Shown here: piece after piece, positions 56,235 through 63,934 of the stretch
Numbering within the stretch: position 1 is the stretch's first letter
Layout of the letters: the number at the start of each line of letters is the position of its first letter
Assembly (NCBI RefSeq): GCF_014283215.1
Contig: NZ_JACOMF010000010.1
Coordinates: 83,720-147,719, forward strand
DNA: 64,000 bases
Reading direction: 5' to 3'
Source of the DNA: Siccirubricoccus deserti
GTDB lineage: Bacteria > Pseudomonadota > Alphaproteobacteria > Acetobacterales > Acetobacteraceae
Position numbers and translations under genes: made by a program
The notes under the pieces: model-generated
What the model saw: only the letters and a program-made list of their open reading frames with translations
The model's database searches: none
What the model was told of the DNA's origin: nothing

Positions 56235-57938
56235 TCAAGCCTCCGTCCGCGCGGGCTGTTCGAACAGGTTCGGGGTGTCCAGGCTAGCGGCCCGGGGCTT
56301 CTTGCCCGGCTTCGGCGGTGGTGCCTCCACGCTCGCATCATCACCACTGGGCTCACGTTCCACAGTCGGCAGGCTGGCGACGCGCAGGCTGTAGTCGTCC
56401 CGCCCCCACTCGCAGTTGGCCAATACGGCCTGTGGGATTTTCCGCACCGTGAGGTTGGCGAACTCCTCAGGCTTGCCGCTGTACGCCTTACAGCAGATCA
56501 GCAGGTGCCGGTCCGGCCCCGCGTCGTGGGAGAGGGCGGCGAGCATGCCGTGCGTGACAGCCTGCGTGGTGACGTAGATAAAGTCCCGCTCCGATGAGTA
56601 GCCGTGGTTCCAGTACTCGGCCGGGTTCTGCGAGGGCGAGTAGGTGAAGCCCATGTGCTTGCACATGGCCTCCGCAAGCATGGCCGGATTGTATTCTTTG
56701 GAGACAACCCAGTTGCCCCACTTGTCGCGTTCGAGCAAGGAGGGGGCAAGATGGTAAAAGCGATAGCCACCGCCGCCTTGCCAGTCTAGTGCGTCAGTGA
56801 CTCCGCCCTTGTCTGCCCCGTCGATTACCTTGCGCATGCGTGGCACAATATGCGTGGTCGCATGGTCTCCGACTTCGACCATTATCCAGCGCCGCCTCAT
56901 CTTGTGCGCGACAGCGCCGGTCGTGCCGGACCCAGCAAAGGAGTCGAGCACCAGATCACCAGGGTTTGTGGCGATCTCTAGGATGCGGCGTATCAAACGT
57001 TCCGGCTTTGGGGTGGCAAACGTATCGTCGCGTCCGAATAGGGCGTGACTTTCTTTTTTTGCTTCATCTGTATGCCCAACTTCTTCGTGGGGCCACCAAG
57101 TCCAAGGCACGAGCCCATCGACCTCGGACAAATACCTGATGACTGATGGTTGGCTTGAGCCATCTTTTCCGAAGTAGATGCGTCCCTCTGCAAAAAGTTG
57201 TTTGTATTTGGGCTCAATCATTCCCCAGCATCTACCTTCCGGAGGCTTGTGCCGGGCGCCAGATGGAGTGACGATTTCATACATCTGGTTCGGCCGAAAG
57301 CCTTGCGCCGTCATGGGGATACCGCGCCAGCGGCCTTTCGGGTCGTTGTTGGTATTTTTGTAAACGGCAGCGCTTTTCTCATCTAGCGGCACGCGGTTAC
57401 GCACTTTTTTGAATGCATCTAGCTGGCGCGCATAAACTAAAATGTAGTCGTGAGCGTCGCCAATAGTCTCGCGGTTTTCCCGCGAGTACCGTTTCTGCCA
57501 AACACAGGTAGCCACAAAATTCGCGCGTCCGAAAATCTCATCCATTAATACTCGGAGGTAGGCATACTCCGCGTCATCTATTGAAATCCATATAGAACCA
57601 TCGTCTGATAGAAACCGATGAAGCAGTTCTAGTCTCGCGCGCATCAACGAAAGCCACAGGGAATGCTCAATGCCATCGTCATACTGCGCGAATGCTGAGC
57701 CAGTGTTATACGGAGGATCGATGCAGATACATTTCACCCGCCCGGTCAAATCGCGCTCCAACGCCTTCAGTGCAAGAAGGTTGTCACCCTGAATTAGCGT
57801 GTTGTCGAAATGGTCATCGGCTGACCGCGTGGCTGCGTGATAGCTTCGCTGTGTATTTTCGATCAGGATTCGTGGCTCAAGCCGTGGCCGCTCATCCTTA
57901 CCAACCCATGTCAATTCGAGCTTCTGCTTCCGGGTCAT
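56235..57938 (-). CDS. Type III-like DNA adenine methyltransferase (Mod)
   Basis: A 567-aa beta-class N6-adenine methyltransferase. Motif IV DPPYNTGS near residue 75 precedes motif I DSFAGSGTTG near residue 333, the order of beta-class enzymes; the variable segment between them (about 110-300) should be the target recognition domain. That segment (about 57040-57600) is more AT-rich than the rest of the gene. Last 60 residues are basic/Pro-rich. The ATG overlaps the SNF2 stop by one base (TGATG) and the stop is 3 bases before res, so expression is coupled to both partners. Confidence 0.93.
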   Translation of the reverse strand: MTRKQKLELTWVGKDERPRLEPRILIENTQRSYHAATRSADDHFDNTLIQGDNLLALKALERDLTGRVKCICIDPPYNTGSAFAQYDDGIEHSLWLSLMRARLELLHRFLSDDGSIWISIDDAEYAYLRVLMDEIFGRANFVATCVWQKRYSRENRETIGDAHDYILVYARQLDAFKKVRNRVPLDEKSAAVYKNTNNDPKGRWRGIPMTAQGFRPNQMYEIVTPSGARHKPPEGRCWGMIEPKYKQLFAEGRIYFGKDGSSQPSVIRYLSEVDGLVPWTWWPHEEVGHTDEAKKESHALFGRDDTFATPKPERLIRRILEIATNPGDLVLDSFAGSGTTGAVAHKMRRRWIMVEVGDHATTHIVPRMRKVIDGADKGGVTDALDWQGGGGYRFYHLAPSLLERDKWGNWVVSKEYNPAMLAEAMCKHMGFTYSPSQNPAEYWNHGYSSERDFIYVTTQAVTHGMLAALSHDAGPDRHLLICCKAYSGKPEEFANLTVRKIPQAVLANCEWGRDDYSLRVASLPTVEREPSGDDASVEAPPPKPGKKPRAASLDTPNLFEQPARTEA

Positions 57939-60814
57939 CAGACCAGCCCCCAGCGGATGGTGAAGATCGGCTCGACCGTTGGCACCAGTTGGAGGTCGGC
58001 CTGTAGCTGATCGAGAATGCCTTCGACTTCCACGCGGATCGCCTTTTTGCGCTGGTAAGTTTCGAGTTTCTTGTCGTCGATTTGCGCCTCGATCCGCTTG
58101 ATCGCGCGCTGCTCGTCGATCTTCTGCTGCGCGGTTAGGGCAGCGGCGGTGCGCAGCGCCTTGCGCCGCTCCCGCACCTCCCGCTCCAGCCGCTTGATCT
58201 CCTCCTCGGCCGCTACCTCAAGGTCGTCGGCGTAGCGGTCGAGCTTGTCCGTCTCCACGCCAAGCCAGCGGTCGTTCTCCTCCGCCGCCCGCGCGACGTG
58301 CTGCCCGCGAATCTCCGCGTCGAGCACGTCGAGGCGAGCCGGGGGGTCCACTGCCGCGTCACGCCGCCGCCCGGGCAGCAGGAACAGGCGCTCGACCACC
58401 TTCTCGTCCAGCACCTTGCCGTCGTCCGTGGAGGCGGCCGCGACCATGTGCTCAACGGTCCGCCCGGCCGAGCGCAGCTTCAGCTTGCTGGCCCGCAGCC
58501 AACCGCCCCGGCCGATGAAGGGCTCGATGTCGGTCAGGCGCCCGCCTCCCTGTTGGCGGTAGGCGGCGTAGTCGAACTCCACCGCCGCGACCGGCAGACT
58601 CCGCGCCTTGGCCTCGGCCACGAGGTCGAGGGCGAGATTGCCGTCGGAGAGACGGAAGAACTGCCAACCCCTCTCGTCGGCGACCGGCCAGCCGGTGGTC
58701 CACGTCGTCCCCTGGTGTTCGAATACGGGGCTGCCGTCGCTGTGTTCACGGAACTCCACCCCGGGCAGTTCCACCTTGGCCAGCACGATCAGCCGTTGCT
58801 CGAACTCGCCCAGTATGCGCTTGAGATTGTCCTGGCGGGTGCGCAGCAGGCGCACCACGTCCTCGTCCACGTTGAGCAGCAGGCGATCGCGGGCGTCCCG
58901 AAGGTCCGCCTCGATCTGTGGCTGAAGGCTCTCCGTCAGGTCATTGAAGGCCGCCTCGATCTCCTCGGCGCTGCGGGAGGTCTGGACGATCTGGTGGACC
59001 CGGCGCTCGAAGTCCACGCCGCTCTCGATCGCCCCCAGCACCTCGTCACTGGCGCCGAACACCCCGTCGAACAGCCGGAACTTCTGGCTCAGGAGTTGGA
59101 AAACTCGCTCCTCGGCATGGTTCTTGGCGTTGAGCAGGTTCACCACGGTCACGTCGATCTTCTGGCCGTAGCGGTGGCAACGCCCGATCCGCTGCTCGAC
59201 GCGCTGAGGGTTCCAAGGCAAGTCGTAGTTCACCAGCAGGGAACAGAATTGCAGATTGATGCCCTCGGCACCGGACTCGGTGGCGATCAGGATCATCTTC
59301 TCGTCGCGGAACGCCTCCACGATCGCCGCCTTCATGTCGGCGGTTTTGGAGCCAGACACCCGGTCCGTCCCGGCGTGCCGCGCCAGCCAGTCGGCGTGGA
59401 TGCGCTGGCTCTCGGGGTCGGTGTTGCCGCCGTTGAGCAGCACCACCTGCCCGGCGAAGCCGTTCTGGGCCAGAAGCTCGGCAAGGTAGGACTGGGTGCG
59501 GACGCTCTCGGTGAACACCACTGCCTTGCGCGCGCCGCCCTTCGCCTCCACGGCATCGAGCAGACCGGGCAGTTCCCGGGCCAGCCGCTCGCCCTTAGCG
59601 TTGGACCGGATGGAGCGGGCGAGGTCGCGGTAGCCGGTCAACTCCGCGATCTCGGTGGCGATGGCCTCCGCGGTCGGACGGGCAGTCGGAGCGGGTCCGG
59701 CACCGTCCGGGGCGTCGGCGTCGTCGTCCAGCACGCCCGCCTCCTCGGCAAGCTCCTCGATGGTGTCGAGGTCCGCAAGGGCGTCGAGATCGGCCGCCGC
59801 GTGCTCGGCCTCTAGCCGGTCGATGATGCGGGAGAGGGTCTGCGAGATCGCGTAGCTCGACGAGCCGAGGATTTTGCGCAGGGCCATGGTGACCAGCGCG
59901 TTCGGCTTGCCGCCGAGATAGCAGGTGTCGGCGCGTTGGAGGAAGGCCGAGACCCGCTCGTATAGCTCGACCTCCTCGTCGTGCGGGTCGAACCGGAAGG
60001 TGACGGGCAGGCGGCGGGTGTAGCTGATGTGCCCGGCCTCCTGCACGGTCCGCCGGAGCGTCCGGCGGCAGACCGGCTCCAGGCGCCTGCGCAGGATCAT
60101 CAGGTTCGCCGGGTCGGGCCGCTGTCCACCGTAGAGGGTCCGGAAGCTCGCCTCGTCCCCGAACACCTTGTCGTCGATGACCGAAACCAGCCCGTACAAC
60201 TCCATGATGTTGTTCTGGAGGGGCGTGGCCGTGAGCAGGAGCTTGAAGGTGTGCGCGAGGGCGTCCTTCAGGCGCTTGGCGCGGGACGCGGCCCCGTTGC
60301 GGTAGACGTTGCGCAAGCGGTGCGCCTCGTCGAGGACCGCCACGTCCCAGGCCACGGCGGCAAGGTCGTCGGCTCGCCTCGCCGCGAACTCGTAGGAGCA
60401 GAGGATGATCTTGCCGTCGGCCTCGAACGGGCGGCGGTACCCGGCCTTCAGGCGCTCCTGATAAGTGCGGGCCTCCATGATGAGGACGGGCAGGGAGAAC
60501 TTCTCCCAGAGTTCCTGCGCCCACTGCTTCCGCAGGGAGGCGGGAACGACCAGCAGGATGCGGCGCTTCCGCTCGGCCCACTTCTGGGCCACGACCAAAC
60601 TGGCCTCGATCGTCTTGCCCAGCCCGACCTCATCGGCCAGCAGGACCCCCTTGGAGAGGGGCGACTGGAGGGCGAACAGGGCCGCATCGACCTGATGCGG
60701 GTTCATATCCACCCGCGCCGTGGTCAGGGCCTTGGCGAAGGCGTCCTCATCGACGCCCTCCAAGGTGATCCGGTGGGCGAGGTATTGGCTGTGGTAGGGC
60801 GTGAATGGGGGCAT
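57938..60814 (-). CDS. SNF2-family helicase (RapA/DrmD-like)
   Basis: A 958-aa SNF2-type ATPase: Walker A ADEVGLGKT near residue 58, DEAH LDEAHRLRN near 161, TATPLQNN, and C-terminal RecA motifs with NLQFCSLLVNYDLPWNPQR and QRIGRCHRYGQ (near residue 541), then a long C-terminal extension with a coiled coil (about residues 860-920). Its coupling by TGATG to a Mod/Res pair is notable: DISARM systems have a SNF2 helicase (DrmD), but the other DISARM genes are absent. First gene of the defence operon, preceded by a candidate operator palindrome. Confidence 0.9.
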   Translation of the reverse strand: MPPFTPYHSQYLAHRITLEGVDEDAFAKALTTARVDMNPHQVDAALFALQSPLSKGVLLADEVGLGKTIEASLVVAQKWAERKRRILLVVPASLRKQWAQELWEKFSLPVLIMEARTYQERLKAGYRRPFEADGKIILCSYEFAARRADDLAAVAWDVAVLDEAHRLRNVYRNGAASRAKRLKDALAHTFKLLLTATPLQNNIMELYGLVSVIDDKVFGDEASFRTLYGGQRPDPANLMILRRRLEPVCRRTLRRTVQEAGHISYTRRLPVTFRFDPHDEEVELYERVSAFLQRADTCYLGGKPNALVTMALRKILGSSSYAISQTLSRIIDRLEAEHAAADLDALADLDTIEELAEEAGVLDDDADAPDGAGPAPTARPTAEAIATEIAELTGYRDLARSIRSNAKGERLARELPGLLDAVEAKGGARKAVVFTESVRTQSYLAELLAQNGFAGQVVLLNGGNTDPESQRIHADWLARHAGTDRVSGSKTADMKAAIVEAFRDEKMILIATESGAEGINLQFCSLLVNYDLPWNPQRVEQRIGRCHRYGQKIDVTVVNLLNAKNHAEERVFQLLSQKFRLFDGVFGASDEVLGAIESGVDFERRVHQIVQTSRSAEEIEAAFNDLTESLQPQIEADLRDARDRLLLNVDEDVVRLLRTRQDNLKRILGEFEQRLIVLAKVELPGVEFREHSDGSPVFEHQGTTWTTGWPVADERGWQFFRLSDGNLALDLVAEAKARSLPVAAVEFDYAAYRQQGGGRLTDIEPFIGRGGWLRASKLKLRSAGRTVEHMVAAASTDDGKVLDEKVVERLFLLPGRRRDAAVDPPARLDVLDAEIRGQHVARAAEENDRWLGVETDKLDRYADDLEVAAEEEIKRLEREVRERRKALRTAAALTAQQKIDEQRAIKRIEAQIDDKKLETYQRKKAIRVEVEGILDQLQADLQLVPTVEPIFTIRWGLV

Positions 60815-61163
60815 CTTGCCGAGGCTGAGATTCGAGACAGGAAAGCGTTTGTAGGATCGCGCTTATGCGATCGAGGGGCAACCCTTGAGCAAGCACCGGT
60901 TTCACAGAGCCGATCGACGGTCGTGCCTTCAGCGGTTCCAGAGCTACCCGCTGTGCTGATCGCCTCCACGCCCAATCACTTGACGATCATGCCCGGATTG
61001 TCGGCGGCCCGGGTTGGCCCACGCTGGTCGGGTGCTGACCGCCCGGGTCCTCTCCCCTGTCGCCGCCCTCCTTCCAGCCGGTGTTCGGAAAACCCCTCTG
61101 GATCGATGTCCCTGAAACCCGCCTCCGACCGTGGGTCGGGACGCCGCTGGGCAGGCGGAGCGT
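60815..61163. promoter_or_regulatory. Upstream region of the defence operon with operator-like palindrome
   Basis: No gene is called here. GATCGC (60855-60860) and GCGATC (60867-60872) flank GCTTAT about 40-58 bases before the SNF2 ATG, an arrangement suited to a repressor operator. The remaining bases towards the RHH gene have no clear signal. Confidence 0.4.
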
Positions 61164-61772
61164 TCATCCCACCTTGCGCGGGTGCCCTTCCTGCAAACGG
61201 GCGAGCACCATCTCTGCACCCTCGACGAGGAGTGCCTGAATGGTCCTACCGCTGCTACGCGCCAGCGCTGCCAGCCGTTCATGCATTTCGACATCGAGCA
61301 CGACGGTCGCGGTCCGCTTGCCGCGCCGGTAACCGTTGCGGCGCTTGCCGATGGCGAGATCGCCTTGCCGCGGGTCAGGGATCGGGCCTTGGTCCTCCTC
61401 ATCGACCTCCTCCTCGGCAGGCTGCACATGTGCAGCCGCCACTTGCTTCGACGATGCTCTGGACGCCTGCACAGGTGCAGCCCGGAATTGCTCGACGAGG
61501 CGCGCCGCCTCGGCGCTGGCCGCCGCCAAAGCGGCGTCCAGCGTCCTGGCCTGGGCGTAGGGGGTGTCGATGGGCAATCGTGCTCGACGACGACCGAACA
61601 CGATGGGCGGGACCCGCAACTGCCATTCGGCGCAGTCGCGGCCGTTGGCTCGAATCTTGATGCGGATGCCGGGCGGGACGACCTCTTCGCAGACGAATCG
61701 GTGGGCGATGCGTTGACGGAAGGGAACGCGCCAGCCGCTCGCGGCGAGCTTGGCAAAGAACGGGTCCTGCAT
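61164..61772 (-). CDS. Protein with C-terminal ribbon-helix-helix-like domain
   Basis: A 202-aa protein. The last 45 residues (GKRTATVVLDVEMHERLAALARSSGRTIQALLVEG) have the strand-helix-turn-helix pattern of ribbon-helix-helix DNA-binding proteins, preceded by basic RRNGYRRGKR. The N-terminal 100 residues are not recognised; a Pro/Glu-rich, probably disordered segment (about 105-140) joins them. It sits just upstream of the SNF2 operon on the same strand, so it is a candidate regulator of the palindrome there. The start at 61772 has a weak ribosome binding site. Confidence 0.6.
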   Translation of the reverse strand: MQDPFFAKLAASGWRVPFRQRIAHRFVCEEVVPPGIRIKIRANGRDCAEWQLRVPPIVFGRRRARLPIDTPYAQARTLDAALAAASAEAARLVEQFRAAPVQASRASSKQVAAAHVQPAEEEVDEEDQGPIPDPRQGDLAIGKRRNGYRRGKRTATVVLDVEMHERLAALARSSGRTIQALLVEGAEMVLARLQEGHPRKVG

Positions 61773-61954
61773 GCAGGAATGCTCGACGGGCGGCCCGGGC
61801 GCCGTCGAATGACGAGCCCTCGATTGAGGACTCGTGGGGTTTCCCGGTCAGGCCGCAGGTTGCGGGACTGCTGATCGTCGAGGTGGGCGACCTTCGCCGT
61901 CACGGTCCTACCCCGGACCACCCGCCAGATTAGGGGCAGCCACACCCTCCTCAT
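61773..61954. other. Short intergenic stretch before the right repeat
   Basis: About 180 bases between the RHH gene start and the right inverted repeat. It should contain the RHH promoter; no clear hexamers or structured element were found. Confidence 0.3.
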
Positions 61955-62018
61955 AACGACCGGTTTCAAGAACTCGTCGAGCCGTCTCGAATCTACATCT
62001 AATTATGCTGACAAGATA

Positions 62019-62079
62019 TCCCAATACTCTATCCTGAAACACACCTCCGAATACTCGGATGGTAGGTTGAGTTTTGGGA
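62019..62079. promoter_or_regulatory. 61-bp palindrome-bounded site upstream of right resolvase
   Basis: TCCCAATACTC (62019-62029) and GAGTTTTGGGA (62069-62079) are 11-bp arms with one mismatch, separated by 39 bases exactly as in the left copy, while the inside differs apart from CTCCGAAT and the first six bases. It ends two bases before the resolvase ATG, so it could also act as an operator. Confidence 0.55.
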
Positions 62080-62080
62080 G

Positions 62081-62716
62081 ATGGTGGGGATGCTTCTCGG
62101 CTACGCTCGTGTGAGTGACAGCAGCCAGAACCACGACCTGCAAATGGACGCCCTGCGCGCCGCAGGTTGTGAGCGCATCTGGGTCGAGACGGCGAGTGGC
62201 GCCCGGGCGGACCGGACCGAACTGGCGCGGTTGCTCGAACAAGCCCGGCCCGGAGATACCATCGCCTGCTGGCGCCTGGACCGCATCGGCCGCTCCCTCC
62301 GCCACCTGACCGAGATGGCCGAGCAGCTTGAGCGGCGCGGTATCGCGCTCCGGTCCCTCACCGAGAGCATCGACACCTCGACGCCGAGCGGCAGGTTCCT
62401 GTTCAACATCCTCGGGGCGTTGGGCCAGATGGAGCGCGAGATCATCGTCGAGCGGACCAAGGCCGGGCTGCGGGCCAGCCGTCTGCGCGGCCGTGTCGGC
62501 GGTCGTCCCCGTGCCCTCGACCAGACCAAGCTGACGATCGCGCAAACCCTCATGGTTAACGGGAATCTCTCGATGGCCGAGATCGCCCGGCAGGTCGGCT
62601 GCGCTCCCTCCACCCTCTACAGGTCCCTGCCGGGCGGCCGGCGAGGATCGACGATGATGGCGGCGACGATCCCCGACGGTGGAGGGACGGTACGGGAGAT
62701 GGCGGCCACGGCCTGA
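62081..62716 (+). CDS. Serine resolvase/invertase (right copy)
   Basis: A 211-aa serine recombinase, transcribed outward. Catalytic Ser in GYARVSDSSQ. From about residue 87 (GIALRSLTESIDTS) onward it is almost identical to the left copy, but residues 1-86 differ at roughly a third of positions, and the C-terminus carries 14 extra residues (IPDGGGTVREMAATA-type) where the left copy ends earlier. Such a sharp change in similarity indicates recombination between two related elements. HTH near the C-terminus (AEIARQVGCAPSTLYR). Confidence 0.9.
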   Translation: MVGMLLGYARVSDSSQNHDLQMDALRAAGCERIWVETASGARADRTELARLLEQARPGDTIACWRLDRIGRSLRHLTEMAEQLERRGIALRSLTESIDTSTPSGRFLFNILGALGQMEREIIVERTKAGLRASRLRGRVGGRPRALDQTKLTIAQTLMVNGNLSMAEIARQVGCAPSTLYRSLPGGRRGSTMMAATIPDGGGTVREMAATA

Positions 62717-62722
62717 CCGATC

Positions 62723-63829
62723 ATGGCGACAGTCTACCGGCGGGGCTCGACGTGGTGGGTCCGATTCGTCTGGCGCGGCGCCGAGGTCCGCCGCTCGGCC
62801 CGTACGTCGTCGAAGGCAGTTGCTCAGCGGGTGCTCGCCCGGTTGCTGGATGAGCATCGCCGCCTCGATCACGGCGGACGGCCGCGCCGAACCTACCGCG
62901 AAGCCCTAGAGCGGTTCTCGACCGACTACCTGCCCACCCTCAAGCCATCTACCCAGAGCCGCTATCGGACCAGCTTTCGGCAACTCGCCGCAGCCTTCGG
63001 TGACCTCTATCTCGACGAGATCAACCGCAGTCGGTTGGCTGATTATGCCACGGCACGACTAAAGGCGGGCGCCAAGGGAGCGACAGTACGCCGGGACCTC
63101 GCCACACTCAGTTGCCTCTGCTCCTGCGCGGTAACCTGGGACTACAGTGATCTAAACCCAGTGCGACAGTTCAGCAGGCGGTACATCCGGGAGTCTGCAC
63201 CCCGTACTGCCTACCCGTCGGTCGAGCAGGTCGAGCGACTGGTGGAGAACGCCCCAGCGATGGCTGGGCGAATCATCTGCTTTCTCGCCCAGACAGGCAT
63301 GCGCATGGATGAGGTCTGCTCGCTAGAATGGTCGCAGGTCTCGATCCCCCGGCGGGAGGTCAGGCTGACCAAGACCAAGACCTCATCGCCGAGAGTGGTG
63401 CCGCTGAGTGATGCCGCTCTGGGCACGATCCTGGGCACACCCCGGCACATCACCTCACCCTATGTGTTCTGGCATGGAGACGGCGAGCGCTACACCGCCT
63501 TCACTACTGCCTTCCGGAAGATCGCCGCGCGAGCCGGGGTACCGTTCCGCTGCCATGACCTGAGGCACCATTTTGCCTCTGAATTCCTGATGGCGACCAG
63601 CGACATAGCCGCTTTGCGAGCCATCCTTGGGCACAAGACCATCACCATGACGATGCGCTACTCGCACCTCATGACCGACCATCTGCATCGAGCCATGGGC
63701 AGATTTGGGGCGGGTAATCCGGGCACAAATCCAGGCACAAAGTCAGCGGAGACCAGCCCGTCTCCCTCCGACGATGCCGATCAGCCCCCGAATACCGGAG
63801 AGCACCAGACGACACGTTCCGCTCGATAA
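62723..63829 (+). CDS. int: Tyrosine-type site-specific integrase (right copy)
   Basis: A 368-aa integrase nearly identical to the left copy (about 15 differences, clustered around residues 172-190: VERLVENAPAMAG here against VKQLVACAPPTAG there). All catalytic residues are intact: TGMRMDEVCSLEW, HDLRHHFAS, LGHKTITMTMRYSH. It is transcribed towards the inverted tRNA-Sec fragment, 44 bases away, and follows the resolvase by 6 bases. Both copies look functional. Confidence 0.92.
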   Translation: MATVYRRGSTWWVRFVWRGAEVRRSARTSSKAVAQRVLARLLDEHRRLDHGGRPRRTYREALERFSTDYLPTLKPSTQSRYRTSFRQLAAAFGDLYLDEINRSRLADYATARLKAGAKGATVRRDLATLSCLCSCAVTWDYSDLNPVRQFSRRYIRESAPRTAYPSVEQVERLVENAPAMAGRIICFLAQTGMRMDEVCSLEWSQVSIPRREVRLTKTKTSSPRVVPLSDAALGTILGTPRHITSPYVFWHGDGERYTAFTTAFRKIAARAGVPFRCHDLRHHFASEFLMATSDIAALRAILGHKTITMTMRYSHLMTDHLHRAMGRFGAGNPGTNPGTKSAETSPSPSDDADQPPNTGEHQTTRSAR

Positions 63830-63873
63830 GCCTAAGCCAGCCTTCGCTCTGCCAATCGACTGACAGCCAAGCA

Positions 63874-63934
63874 TGGCGGAGGCGGATGGGAATCGAACCC
63901 ACCACCCGGGGTGAGCGGGTCGCCGGTTTTGAAG
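63874..63934 (-). other. Inverted 61-base tRNA-Sec 3'-half (att core remnant)
   Basis: These 61 bases are identical to 47467-47527 read on the opposite strand: CTTCAAAACC of the anticodon loop, variable arm, T-arm and acceptor 3' strand with CCA. The 5' half is missing; the sequence beyond 63934 is unrelated, so it is not a functional tRNA. It marks the outer edge of the right repeat. Confidence 0.9.

Larger units (their letters stand above)
47467..63934. mobile_element. tRNA-Sec-anchored composite integrative island carrying a helicase/RM defence cluster
   Basis: The element begins in the anticodon loop of selC and ends at an identical but inverted copy of the tRNA 3' half. Both ends carry an outward-transcribed resolvase-integrase pair. 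Between them lie the SNF2-Mod-Res-DUF262 cluster, DNA-binding proteins (three-repeat HTH and RHH) and an AT-rich orphan. No replication, conjugation or phage structural gene is seen, so it is an integrative island rather than a prophage or ICE. Inverted rather than direct repeats of the core are not the normal outcome of one integration. A single unit, two head-to-head elements, or an inversion after tandem integration are alternatives. Confidence 0.75.
61955..63934. repeat. Right inverted repeat of island (1.98 kb)
   Basis: Inverted counterpart of 47467-49404: AACGACCGGTTTC at its inner edge, palindrome-bounded site, resolvase, integrase, int arm and the 61-base tRNA-Sec 3' half at the outer edge. 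It is about 40 bases longer than the left copy because the resolvase C-terminus is longer. The integrases differ at about 15 residues and the resolvases mainly in their first 85 residues, so this is not a recent perfect duplication. Confidence 0.85.

Noticed and set aside
51515..60814. Assignment of the cluster to DISARM or BREX
   Set aside because: Only a SNF2 helicase resembles DISARM; DrmA/DrmB/DrmC and the PglX/PglZ/Brx proteins are absent. The Mod/Res pair is of type III character.
63874..63934. Second tRNA-Sec gene
   Set aside because: Only the 3' half is present; the D-arm, acceptor 5' strand and half the anticodon stem are missing.
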